Shown here piece after piece: positions 56,917 through 64,000 of a stretch of DNA of 64,000 bases. How positions within the stretch are numbered: position 1 is the stretch's first letter; each line of letters opens with the position of its first letter. The stretch lies in the NCBI GenBank assembly GCA_015295985.1, contig DVDX01000060.1, positions 1 through 64,000 of the forward strand, read 5' to 3'. The DNA comes from Synechococcus sp. M44_DOE_062 (GTDB lineage: Bacteria; Cyanobacteriota; Cyanobacteriia; Thermostichales; Thermostichaceae). The notes under the pieces were generated by a model that saw only the letters and a program-made list of their open reading frames with translations, was not told the DNA's origin and ran no database searches. Both the position numbers and the translations under genes were made by a program.

Positions 56917-57039
56917 GATGTAGACGAACGATTGCGTAGCGGTGCGGAGCACTTTGCCAATGTGGTGACAGCCGACATAGAAGCTTCCAACGGTGTGATC
57001 CACGTCATCGACAAGGTGATCCTGCCCCCGCAAAGCTAA
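56908..57039 (+). pseudogene. fasciclin (FAS1) domain C-terminal remnant
   Basis: A 43-codon reading frame too short for the track: [15 protein letters not shown] then [26 protein letters not shown] and a stop. The second part is the C-terminal strand block of FAS1 adhesion domains. The 5' part ends at the MITE boundary (its ATG is inside the MITE), and no FAS1 sequence lies beyond the MITE, so the gene is truncated. A repeat copy encodes the RLRSGAEHF insert. Confidence 0.7.
56930..56955 (+). repeat. double-hairpin repeat copy inside the fasciclin remnant
   Basis: TGC-GTA-GCG then GTGC-GGA-GCAC. It is in frame within the FAS1 remnant just before ANVVTADI. Confidence 0.75.
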
Positions 57040-57163
57040 CCTGCCGGTACTGAGGTTCTAAATCCTGCGGGGTCTAGTCCTCTGGCAGCCCCTGCCCCTA
57101 GTGGTGGGGGTTTTGCATTGTCAGCCCGGCGATACTCAAGGGATCCCTGACCTTGGTCTCTCT

Positions 57164-57406
57164 CTACAAGTCGATGCCAACGCTGGAAGCGTAGATCGCC
57201 TCCACCGACACGCCCGACACCCGCTGAGGACGCACGATCATGTACTCATTGTCCATTTGCTTGGGCAAGGTGATGAACTCTTCGCCGCCCACCATGAGGT
57301 TGTTGATCAACTCGGTGTATTCTCTGGCTTCTTTGACCCGTACCTGCATGGTTTGTCCACCTTCCAGCATGATGTGGACAAGATATCCGTCAGGTTTTCT
57401 GGCCAT
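57164..57406 (-). CDS. conserved hypothetical protein, cyanobacterial
   Basis: Protein of 80 aa starting MARKPDGYLVHIMLEGGQTMQVRVKEAREYTELINNLM, with AGGAG six bases before the ATG. Beta-strand rich N terminus, a helix, then a second strand pair (EFITLPKQMDNEYMIVRPQRVSGVSVEAIY). No known function. It is divergent from cphB; the track's extra eight codons are not needed. Confidence 0.7.
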   Translation of the reverse strand: MARKPDGYLVHIMLEGGQTMQVRVKEAREYTELINNLMVGGEEFITLPKQMDNEYMIVRPQRVSGVSVEAIYASSVGIDL

Positions 57407-57582
57407 GGATGCTCCTGCTGGGTGAACCAAAGGGTGTTCTTACGAACATTATTCCCCCTTTCGAGACCGCTAACCAACCCCTGACTCTTCCGTGAAATCT
57501 GAAATTGGGCTGCGCCAAACCGAATCCCAAGCCTTAGCATAGTGGAAGCGAAATGTGCTCATTTTAATCTTCCTCGCGCTCC

Positions 57583-58491
57583 ATGCCCCATTTGCCTGAT
57601 GTCTCTGCTGCCCATCGTGAGCTGGAGTGGAACGGAGTTCCTTCCACCCCGACAAACGACGCCCAACCCCTGAGCCGCTCTACCGTGAAGGATCCCATCA
57701 CCACCCGTTCCGACATCATTGCCGTTGGGGGAGCAGAGGACAAGGAAAATGAGTGCCACATCCTTTGGGAGTTCTTCCGCCGAGCGGGGGGAAAGTCTGC
57801 CCACATCACCATCGTGCCCGCGGCTTCTGGGATCCCGGCGGTGCTGGGGGAGATCTACGCCAACATTTTTCAGCAGATGGGGGCAGCCAGCCTCCAAGTT
57901 CTGGATATCCGCAACCCGATGGAGGCGAGGGATCCCGATAACGTCGAGAAAATCCGTTCCTCCACCGGCATCTACTTCACGGGCGGGGATCAGGAGCGGC
58001 TGGCAGAGGTGCTGGCCCACAGCGAGCTGATGGAGGCCATTCGACAGCAGTGGCAGCGGGGGCAAACGGTGATTGCTGGAACCAGCGCCGGAGCTTCTGC
58101 ATTGGGGCAGCAGATGATCTCCCGCGGCTACAGCGGAGAACCGCCCACACCGGCAATTGTAACGGTGAAGACGGGCTTGGGCCTTTTGCCCCGCGTCATC
58201 ATCGATCAACATTTCCATCAGCGCAATCGCCTGGTGCGGCTTGTTACGGCGGTGGCCCACTACCCTCAATGTTTGGGCATCGGCATCGACGAGAATACGG
58301 CGGTGGTGATCCAGGCCGACGATGTGATGGAGGTGATCGGCTTGGGCACAGTGACGATTGTGGACGGGACGCAACTGTACTCGACTGTTCAGGAGGCGGC
58401 AGCGGATGAGTATTTTCGGCTGCACAACGCCCGCATTCACTTTCTGCCGCCGGGATCCCGATTCGATCTCAACACCTTGTCTCCACTCTGA
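57583..58491 (+). CDS. cphB: cyanophycinase
   Basis: Serine exopeptidase that releases beta-Asp-Arg dipeptides from the nitrogen reserve cyanophycin. S51-like fold: IIAVGGAEDKENECHILWEFF, YFTGGDQERLAEVL, nucleophile in VIAGTSAGASALGQ (about 163-176), DQHFHQRNRLVRL with His, and GIGIDENTA. 302 aa. The first 40 residues precede the usual family start, so the true start may be internal (a GTG in STVKDP). cphA is not in the window. Confidence 0.9.
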   Translation: MPHLPDVSAAHRELEWNGVPSTPTNDAQPLSRSTVKDPITTRSDIIAVGGAEDKENECHILWEFFRRAGGKSAHITIVPAASGIPAVLGEIYANIFQQMGAASLQVLDIRNPMEARDPDNVEKIRSSTGIYFTGGDQERLAEVLAHSELMEAIRQQWQRGQTVIAGTSAGASALGQQMISRGYSGEPPTPAIVTVKTGLGLLPRVIIDQHFHQRNRLVRLVTAVAHYPQCLGIGIDENTAVVIQADDVMEVIGLGTVTIVDGTQLYSTVQEAAADEYFRLHNARIHFLPPGSRFDLNTLSPL

Positions 58492-58501
58492 CTGCTGAAA
58501 T

Positions 58502-60331
58502 GTGACTGCTGAAAACTTTGTCCTGCCAAGGCGGCTGGACTGGCGCAACCTCAACACCCTCTGGGGATCCCTATTGGCCGAAACCTTAAGTCGGCTGGGT
58601 TGCCGTTTGGCGGTGGTCTGCCCCGGATCCCGCTCAGCGCCCCTGACCTACGCGCTGGCCCAGCACCCCGACATCGAGGCAATTCCCGTGCTGGATGAGC
58701 GGTCAGCAGCTTTTTTTGCTCTGGGATTGGCCCAGCAAACCCGGCAGCCCATTCCCCTGGTGTGTACTTCCGGCAGCGCTGCTGCTCATTTTTTCCCGGC
58801 TCTCCTCGAGGCAGCCGAAAGTGGCTTTCCCCTGCTGATCCTGACGGCGGATCGGCCCCCAGAGCTGCGCCACTGTCGTGCCGGCCAAGCAATTGACCAA
58901 GTGAAGCTCTACGGTCACTACCCCAACTGGCAGGCGGAATTGGCCGTGCCCAGCGCGGATCCGGCAGCCCTGGCCTACCTGCGCCAAACCCTAGTGCACG
59001 CCTGGGAGCGCACTCTTTACCCCTTTCCCGGCCCTGTGCATTTGAATGTGCCCTTCCGGGATCCCCTAGCTCCCGTTGCTGACGGCAGCACTGCGCCTTT
59101 AATTCATTTGCAGGAAGATCCAGAGTTTGAGAAGACCTTTTTCCGTGGGGTTGTTCCCTTATGCACCCGCCCTTCCTTCCAGGCAGTGCGGATCTCTTTT
59201 CAGGCGGAGACAGCTTCCTTTTGGCAGGAGTGGCGCGGTTGTGAGCGGGGGGTGATCTTGGCGGGGCCGGCTCAACCAGTGGATCCCCAGCGCTATGTAG
59301 AGGCGGTAGCCCATCTGGCGATGGCTTTGGGGTGGCCGGTTCTGGCCGAGGGGCTCTCTCCCTTACGCAACTACGCTTCCCTCAACCCCTATCTCATCAC
59401 CACCTACGACCTCATCCTGCAGCGGGATCGGCCCCAGCTTTGGCCGGAGCAAGTCATCCAACTGGGATCTTTGCCCACCAGCAAAGTGCTGCGGCAAACC
59501 CTGGCCAAGGTTGCTCCCCGCGTTTGGCGGTTGGATCCCCGTCCCGACAATGGGGATCCCCTGCACAACCCCAGCACCCATTTGCCTTTTGCTGTGGAAG
59601 AGTGGGTCGCCGGGATCCCAGAAGCAGCGGCCAAGCCAACAACTTTTCTGCAGGGCTGGCTGACAGCGGAAGCACAAATCCGTGCCGCCCTAGACCAGGC
59701 TATGACTGACCTATCGGAGTGGTTTGAGGGCAAGGTTGCCTGGTGGCTGGCCCACCACCTGCCCCCAGAGACACCGCTGTTTATTGCCAACAGCACGCCA
59801 GTGCGGGATGTGGAGTGGTTTTGGCCCCCCAACGACCGCCGCATCCGGCCCTACTTCAATCGCGGCACCAATGGCATCGATGGGATCCTCTCTACCGCTT
59901 TGGGGGTGGCCCACTGCCCAAGTGCTCCCCACCACTCTCGCAAACGCTCAGCGGTGCTGCTGACTGGAGATCTGGCCTTTCTCCACGACAGCGGCGGCCT
60001 ACGGCTCGGCCAACAGGTGCAGGGATCCCTGACCATTCTCCTCATCAATAACCAGGGGGGCGGGATTTTCGAGCTGCTGCCCATTGCTGAGGCGGGCCCA
60101 CCCTTTGAGCCCTATTTTGCCACACCCCAGGCAGTGGATTTTGCCCTCCTCTGCCAAGCCCATGGCATTCCCCATCGCCGAGTGGAAAGCTGGCAAGAGC
60201 TGGCCCAAGCTCTGGATCCGTTGCCTGCCCAAGGGGTGCGGGTGCTGGAGATCCTTACGGATCGAAAAGCTGATGCTCAGCGGCGGCGGGAGTGGTTTCG
60301 AGAGTGGTCGGAGCTGCCATCCAAGCCTTGA
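58502..60331 (+). CDS. menD: SEPHCHC synthase, menaquinone/phylloquinone synthesis
   Basis: ThDP enzyme adding 2-oxoglutarate-derived succinyl semialdehyde to isochorismate. In cyanobacteria it serves phylloquinone, the photosystem I A1 cofactor. 609 aa; [26 protein letters not shown] (ThDP Glu), [39 protein letters not shown] and [29 protein letters not shown] (metal-ThDP site) are intact. GTG start immediately after cphB, within a 12-bp direct duplication. The last 77 bp overlap convergent miaA. Confidence 0.93.
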   Translation: MTAENFVLPRRLDWRNLNTLWGSLLAETLSRLGCRLAVVCPGSRSAPLTYALAQHPDIEAIPVLDERSAAFFALGLAQQTRQPIPLVCTSGSAAAHFFPALLEAAESGFPLLILTADRPPELRHCRAGQAIDQVKLYGHYPNWQAELAVPSADPAALAYLRQTLVHAWERTLYPFPGPVHLNVPFRDPLAPVADGSTAPLIHLQEDPEFEKTFFRGVVPLCTRPSFQAVRISFQAETASFWQEWRGCERGVILAGPAQPVDPQRYVEAVAHLAMALGWPVLAEGLSPLRNYASLNPYLITTYDLILQRDRPQLWPEQVIQLGSLPTSKVLRQTLAKVAPRVWRLDPRPDNGDPLHNPSTHLPFAVEEWVAGIPEAAAKPTTFLQGWLTAEAQIRAALDQAMTDLSEWFEGKVAWWLAHHLPPETPLFIANSTPVRDVEWFWPPNDRRIRPYFNRGTNGIDGILSTALGVAHCPSAPHHSRKRSAVLLTGDLAFLHDSGGLRLGQQVQGSLTILLINNQGGGIFELLPIAEAGPPFEPYFATPQAVDFALLCQAHGIPHRRVESWQELAQALDPLPAQGVRVLEILTDRKADAQRRREWFREWSELPSKP

Positions 60332-61319
60332 CCTGCTTCCAGATCTGTTCTGGCAAATCCTCAGCTTCGCAGTCTAGCCACAGAGCCGTGCACTGACCCC
60401 TGGGTGACAGGGTACCGTGGGCATGGCCCTTTTGGATCCCTAGCATGGCCCGGAACCAAGTCATCTGCCGTTTGGCAAATTGGCGGGTGCGCCGCACAAT
60501 CAGGGGCTGCAGTTCGGCTTCCCGGATCTGCCCCTCCAGGTAGGCGCCGATTTCCGCGTAGCCCAAAGTGTTCAAGAGGGGCAGGTGGGGCCCATAGCGC
60601 TCCCGCAGGGTTTTCACCTCCTCGATCCACCCCCGCTCCATCATCTCCGCCGTGCGCCGGGCAATGCGTTGTTCCAAACGGGGCATCGGGCAGCTCAACC
60701 CCAGGATCAAGATGGGGTAGTGGGGGGGATGAGCCTGCCGCAGGCTGGAAGCCGGCTTCCCAGTGGCGTAAACAATCTCCAAGGCACGCAGCGTGCGTAC
60801 TGCGTCATGGGGATGAATGCGCTGGGCAGCAACAGGATCCAACTGCTGCAGCCAGGCGTAGCGGATCTCAGGGGGCCAAGTTTCCAGTTGTGTTCTCAGT
60901 TGGGGCTGCGGGGGTACAGCAGGGATCCCCAGGCCAGCAGTCACCGATTGGATGTAGAGACCGGTGCCCCCCACCAAGATGGGAGTCTGTCCCTGCCGAT
61001 GGGCCTCAGCGATGCGGGCTTGGGCCGCCTGCTGAAACTCGGCCACCGTGTAGGTGTGGCAGGGATCAACAATATCGATCAACTCGTGGGGCCAAAGGGC
61101 CTGCTCGGCGGGGGTAGGCTTGGCCGTGCCGATGTCAAACTCGCGGTAGACCTGGCGAGAATCCGCATTCAACAACGGGGATCCCAGCCGTTGGGCCAAA
61201 AGCAGCGCCTGTCGAGATTTCCCGGTGGCCGTAGGGCCGGCAATGACGATCAATCCCGGCCATTCTGTCCGGTCAGAAGCTGCTGCAGCGGGAATGCCAT
61301 TCTCGGAAGTTGCGCACAT
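60255..61319 (-). CDS. miaA: tRNA dimethylallyltransferase
   Basis: Prenylates A37 of tRNAs reading UNN codons. About 354 aa from [11 protein letters not shown]-loop [15 protein letters not shown] (about 22-36), [19 protein letters not shown], and [42 protein letters not shown] are diagnostic. The C-terminal 35 residues overlap menD by 77 bp. The track starts 25 codons earlier in repeat-derived sequence; that leader is not conserved. Confidence 0.9.
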   Translation of the reverse strand: MCATSENGIPAAAASDRTEWPGLIVIAGPTATGKSRQALLLAQRLGSPLLNADSRQVYREFDIGTAKPTPAEQALWPHELIDIVDPCHTYTVAEFQQAAQARIAEAHRQGQTPILVGGTGLYIQSVTAGLGIPAVPPQPQLRTQLETWPPEIRYAWLQQLDPVAAQRIHPHDAVRTLRALEIVYATGKPASSLRQAHPPHYPILILGLSCPMPRLEQRIARRTAEMMERGWIEEVKTLRERYGPHLPLLNTLGYAEIGAYLEGQIREAELQPLIVRRTRQFAKRQMTWFRAMLGIQKGHAHGTLSPRGQCTALWLDCEAEDLPEQIWKQVKAWMAAPTTLETTPAAAEHQLFDP

Positions 61320-61327
61320 TTCGTTCT

Positions 61328-61350
61328 CATCGGCGGCGCGGAGCACCTTA
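61328..61350 (+). repeat. partial double-hairpin repeat copy
   Basis: CATCGGCGGCGC-GGA-GCAC, upstream of the miaA start; stem has one mismatch and the first hairpin is decayed. Confidence 0.4.
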
Positions 61351-61445
61351 GTTTCGAGATATTCAGGATCTGCAAGAAAATTCACACAAGGCAACAGGTT
61401 AAAATTTTCAAAGGGCTTTGGCTCTGTGGCTAAAATGGAGCTTCC

Positions 61446-61470
61446 ATCGCGTTAGCGGTGTGGAGCATTT
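61446..61470 (+). repeat. double-hairpin repeat copy, GTGT/GCAT variant
   Basis: CGC-GTTA-GCG then GTGT-GGA-GCAT, in which both outer and inner changes remain pairable as G-U and A-U in RNA. Confidence 0.65.
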
Positions 61471-61575
61471 CGGCTTTACCTTTCTGGCTTTTCGGGGTTC
61501 TCGGTGATCTCATCTTACGTCCCTGCTTCTACTGGGTTGGGCGGCGGTTGCCCACAGCTCAGGCTACCTCTACAG

Positions 61576-62355
61576 ATGCGGATGCTCACCCCGCTGCTGC
61601 TTGCTTCGGCAAGACGTGGTCTTAGCTGTCTTGGCCGGGCGGTTGGGGCAGGGATCCTGACGGTTTTGTTGGCGTGGGAACCTTGCCCAGCGCTAGGGGA
61701 GACCTTGGTGCTGAAGCAGGGAGAAGTGCGCACCCTGCCCCTGTTGCAAACGCGGGCCCGGCTGCCCTTGCAAATGGAAATGCTCTATCTGGGCATGGTC
61801 GAGGAGCGCTTCTTGAGCTACGCCCGCGCCAACAATTGGGAGACCATTTCCAGCGACCGAGAGGATCCCCGTTGGAGCCGCTGGCAACTGCGCCCTGGGG
61901 GTGAGGCTCTTTACCTGCCTGCTTCCTTTTCTTCTAAGGAAGACTCACCCATCTATGCCCGTGGGTTTTATGTGCAAGCCTATTTTGTTGGCGGACGCCT
62001 GGCGGGGATGCACCTGATTCGCAACCCCGAAGAGCCGGGCTTCAACTTGACAGCCCTGCAAAGGCTTATCCGCGCCTGGTTTCCCGATAATCGCCTGATG
62101 TTGTATTACCAAGTCCTGCCAGAGGATCCCGATCAGCAAGTGCTGGGCGCCTATTTGGGCACCATTCCTCCCCCCTACCTTGCCGACATTCGGCGCAACC
62201 GCGTGCCTTTTTGTCAGACTTTTCTCAGCCCCACTTCGCCCCAGCCGATCATCCCACCCTCCGTCGATGTGCCTCCCCACTGCTTGGGCACGACTGCCGT
62301 CAACAGCGGGACGGGGCCTTACGCTGCCCAGAAAGAGACTGCTGCTTTGCGCTAG
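61576..62355 (+). CDS. hypothetical exported protein
   Basis: About 259 aa from MRMLTPLLLASARR. A signal peptide-like segment (GAGILTVLLAWEPCPALGE) is followed by a soluble domain (MEMLYLGMVEERFLSYARANNWETISSDREDPRW...) and a C-terminal proline-rich tail. No known domain recognised. A GTG start 24 codons upstream is in the track. The tail TAVNSGTGPYA is encoded by a repeat copy, read in the same frame as in murF and fbp. Confidence 0.6.
   Translation: MRMLTPLLLASARRGLSCLGRAVGAGILTVLLAWEPCPALGETLVLKQGEVRTLPLLQTRARLPLQMEMLYLGMVEERFLSYARANNWETISSDREDPRWSRWQLRPGGEALYLPASFSSKEDSPIYARGFYVQAYFVGGRLAGMHLIRNPEEPGFNLTALQRLIRAWFPDNRLMLYYQVLPEDPDQQVLGAYLGTIPPPYLADIRRNRVPFCQTFLSPTSPQPIIPPSVDVPPHCLGTTAVNSGTGPYAAQKETAALR
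62296..62320 (+). repeat. double-hairpin repeat copy in the exported protein C terminus
   Basis: GTC-AACA-GCG then GGAC-GGG-GCCT; stem weakened. Confidence 0.5.
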
Positions 62356-62378
62356 TTGCAACAGCGTTGCGTAGCAAT
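62355..62378 (+). repeat. double-hairpin repeat copy directly after the stop codon
   Basis: TGC-AACA-GCG then TTGC-GTA-GCAA; starts at the last base of the preceding TAG. Confidence 0.7.
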
Positions 62379-62440
62379 AAGGTGTGTGAGGCTAAAGCCA
62401 TTCCCCCTCTGTGGACAAAGAGCCGGGAGTGAGGGGTCAG

Positions 62441-62465
62441 CTCACGTCAGCGGCGCAAAGCGCTG
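62441..62465 (+). repeat. double-hairpin repeat copy, GCGC type
   Basis: CTCACGTCAGCG then GCGC-AAA-GCGC: a fourth stem sequence that still pairs perfectly. Confidence 0.65.
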
Positions 62466-62518
62466 GGGTCAAGCCGGATTTCAGTAAGGGAGCAGTCTCC
62501 TTCAAATTAAACTGTGGC

Positions 62519-63229
62519 TTAAACTGTCACCAACTCGGGACGGCGGCTGTTGCGAATGCTGCGAATGGCTTCTGCATAGTCTTTGGCCTTAAACACCGCC
62601 GAGCCTGCCACAATGGCATTGGCTCCCGCCTCGATCACCTGCCAAGCGTTGCTTCCCTTCAAGCCACCATCCACCTCGATCCAGGGATCCAAACCACGCT
62701 CATCACACATGGCCCGCAACTGGCGAATCTTGGGCACCACTGCCGGAATGAAACTTTGCCCACCAAATCCGGGGTTGACACTCATGATCAACACCAGATC
62801 CACCAGATCCAGCACGTATTGGATCAGCTCCAAAGGGCTAGCCGGATTGAGCACCACGCCCGCTTGCTTGCCTAGATCCTTGATTTGGCTGAGGGTGCGG
62901 TGTAAGTGAATGGTGGAGCTGGACTCTGCGTGCACGGAAATAATATCGGCTCCTGCCTTGGCAAAATCGGCCACATAGTTCTCTGGCTCCACGATCATCA
63001 GGTGGACATCTAGGGGCTTAGCCGTCACTGGGCGCAGGGCTTCCACCACCAATGGGCCAATGGTGATGTTGGGCACAAAGCGGCCATCCATCACGTCCAC
63101 ATGGATCCAGTCGGCCCCCGCTTCATCCACTGCCCGTACTTCTTCTCCCAAGCGGCTAAAGTCCGCCGAAAGAATAGAGGGGGCAATCACAATTGGTTTT
63201 TGCCCAGAGGTTGCTGACGGCTGCACCAT
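62519..63229 (-). CDS. rpe: ribulose-phosphate 3-epimerase
   Basis: Interconverts ribulose-5-P and xylulose-5-P in the Calvin and pentose phosphate pathways. TIM barrel of 236 aa: [35 protein letters not shown] (metal His and Asp), [32 protein letters not shown] and [11 protein letters not shown] (phosphate loop) are all intact. Confidence 0.95.
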   Translation of the reverse strand: MVQPSATSGQKPIVIAPSILSADFSRLGEEVRAVDEAGADWIHVDVMDGRFVPNITIGPLVVEALRPVTAKPLDVHLMIVEPENYVADFAKAGADIISVHAESSSTIHLHRTLSQIKDLGKQAGVVLNPASPLELIQYVLDLVDLVLIMSVNPGFGGQSFIPAVVPKIRQLRAMCDERGLDPWIEVDGGLKGSNAWQVIEAGANAIVAGSAVFKAKDYAEAIRSIRNSRRPELVTV

Positions 63230-63334
63230 GGTGAGTATCGGGAATTGTGAACAGAGAAACGGAGAAACCTGCTCCTCTATGGTACGGGGTTTGATCCCCT
63301 TTGCAAAGCGTCATATCTTCTCTCAGCTTGGCAC

Positions 63335-63646
63335 TCAAGGCTCCGAGGGCAACGTGGACTCTCGCAACAGGATCCCGTTCGCGTTAGCAGGACGCAGTCC
63401 TTTGGAGCCCCCATCGCCGAGCCGCAACCTCTGCAAGACTTGGGCAAAGCGACGCCAGGGATCCAGCGGTTCCGTTCTCATCAGTGGGACGAAGTCCTTG
63501 TTGCTTTGAGGCTCTGGAGAAGACTGTTCAGAGGGAGCAGGATCCTTTTCTTCCAACCTCAGAGAAAGCTGCTGCAACTGCATGTAGATGCTATTCACAG
63601 CTAGCATGGCCAAGACGGTGCCAAAAAACTTGGTGCGGGATCCCAT
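63335..63646 (-). CDS. hypothetical protein with an N-terminal membrane helix and two repeat-encoded segments
   Basis: ORF of 103 aa: MGSRTKFFGTVLAMLAVNSIYMQL is a membrane anchor or signal, followed by a polar region. Two double-hairpin repeats lie in frame (encoding NKDFVPLM and KGLRPANANG). Between them PLDPWRRFAQVLQRLRLGDGG could be an original helix. No family recognised; the gene might be a fragment enlarged by repeats. Confidence 0.5.
   Translation of the reverse strand: MGSRTKFFGTVLAMLAVNSIYMQLQQLSLRLEEKDPAPSEQSSPEPQSNKDFVPLMRTEPLDPWRRFAQVLQRLRLGDGGSKGLRPANANGILLRESTLPSEP
63377..63402 (+). repeat. double-hairpin repeat copy, GGAC type
   Basis: CGC-GTTA-GCA then GGAC-GCA-GTCC; antisense to the 103-aa ORF. 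Confidence 0.7.
63477..63499 (+). repeat. double-hairpin repeat copy, GGAC type, second hairpin intact
   Basis: ATCAGTG then GGAC-GAA-GTCC; first hairpin decayed. Antisense to the 103-aa ORF. Confidence 0.6.
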
Positions 63647-63794
63647 AGGTCAACCCCTGTGCGAGAACAAGAGTAGGGTCGTCGCCGGTGCGCTAGCTCC
63701 AACTTAGCTCACAGGTTTGGCTTGCTGTCCGAGAAAATATGGATGTTCGCGTTGGCCTTGCAAAGCCCTACGGTTAAGATTCCCCAACCAGACG

Positions 63795-64000
63795 ATGACT
63801 GCCCCACAAAAAACCACCTACCATCACCTGCACACCGCCCTTTGGGTGAGCGATCTGGCCAGAGCGGAACATTTTTACGGAACGGTGCTTGGGATCCCCA
63901 AGGTGGAACGGTTGCCGTTTGACTTTCCCGGCGCTTGGTATCAAGTGGGTTCCTCCCAAATTCATTTAATTGTGGCTGAGGAGCTGATAGATCAAGGGCA
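63795..64000 (+). CDS. VOC/glyoxalase-fold protein, 3' end beyond window
   Basis: Open to the window end, so it is absent from the ORF track. MTAPQKTTYHHLHTALWVSDLARAEHFYGTVLGIPKVERLPFDFPGAWYQVGSSQIHLIV is the first beta-alpha-beta-beta-beta module of the vicinal-oxygen-chelate fold: the metal His in HLHTALWV, FYGTVLG and IHLIV. Glyoxalase I-like lyase or dioxygenase; substrate cannot be given from a fragment. Confidence 0.8.
   Translation, partial: MTAPQKTTYHHLHTALWVSDLARAEHFYGTVLGIPKVERLPFDFPGAWYQVGSSQIHLIVAEELIDQG

Larger units (their letters stand above)
56675..57163. other. 489-bp region holding a MITE and a gene remnant
   Basis: From left to right: about 125 bp of unassigned sequence, a 117-bp MITE, a fasciclin-domain remnant, and a short CCCC...GGGGG-TTTT hairpin near 57092-57113 that may be a weak terminator. 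No intact gene. Confidence 0.6.

Noticed and set aside
57559-58557. 332-aa minus-strand ORF
   Set aside because: Antisense to cphB, whose catalytic motifs are clear.
60480-61433. 317-aa plus-strand ORF
   Set aside because: Antisense to miaA; no domain.

Overview
The window looks like a chromosomal segment of a cyanobacterium, most likely the hot-spring Synechococcus lineage (JA-3-3Ab / JA-2-3B'a type). The evidence is photosynthesis and cyanobacterial genes (two high-light-inducible proteins, ndhD, cyanophycinase, menD, urtABCDE, DUF3134, Uma2 and DUF29 proteins), high GC, and a very dense GGGATCCC palindrome that seems to stand in for the usual cyanobacterial HIP1 motif. The species call is inference from memory. 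There is no prophage, CRISPR array or complete insertion sequence. Most of the window is ordinary housekeeping sequence; the unusual content is repeat biology.

Layout. 0-8.9 kb: a partial tRNA-Leu, cysK, dxs, a TPR protein, zwf, fbp and ilvD. 9-20.9 kb: a DUF2079 membrane protein, anmK, an ETF-quinone oxidoreductase-like flavoprotein, fmt, radC, a GT39-type glycosyltransferase, a CIA30 protein and sufS. 21-24.2 kb: a light-stress island with two Hlips behind a double HLR1-like promoter, a LuxR-type response regulator, a rhomboid protease and a Uma2 protein. 24.3-30.2 kb: ndhD, a plant-type asparaginase, an adenosine deaminase-like protein, a DppA-like peptidase and mnmH. 30.4-36.7 kb: the urea ABC transporter operon urtA-urtB-DUF29-urtC-urtD-urtE, read leftward behind a perfect NtcA box. 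36.8-47.5 kb: an S9 peptidase, Uma2, ureE, a phasin-like protein, leuD, an rRNA methyltransferase-like protein, NfeD, tRNA-Pro(UGG), a RecB-like nuclease and an orphan ABC ATPase. 47.8-64 kb: an OmpR regulator, an SH3 protein, a nickel/cobalt ECF transporter (nikL-cbiM-cbiQ), rimO, rpiA, murF, a fasciclin remnant, cphB, menD, miaA, rpe and a partial glyoxalase-fold gene.

Physiology. Urea uptake (urt), the urease nickel chaperone (ureE) and a nickel-type transporter fit one job: urea as nitrogen source. cphB plus the isoaspartyl-peptidase-type asparaginase fit breakdown of cyanophycin. zwf, rpiA, rpe and fbp cover much of the oxidative pentose phosphate and Calvin sugar-phosphate interconversions.

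Most interesting signal. A family of about 24-nt repeats, more than 25 copies, is concentrated in 48-64 kb. Each copy has the form CGC-GNNA-GCG followed by a 4-bp stem with a 3-nt loop. The 4-bp stem changes between copies by paired substitutions (TTGC/GCAA, GGAC/GTCC, GTGC/GCAC, GCGC/GCGC), so a folded structure is conserved rather than a sequence. Copies sit in frame inside fbp, cbiM, cbiQ, the SH3 protein, rpiA, murF and others. Two copies of a TA-flanked MITE in this same window form a natural filled/empty site pair showing that a head-to-head repeat pair was inserted as a unit of about 47 bp. A separate 42-bp G-U-rich hairpin overlaps the rpiA stop codon.
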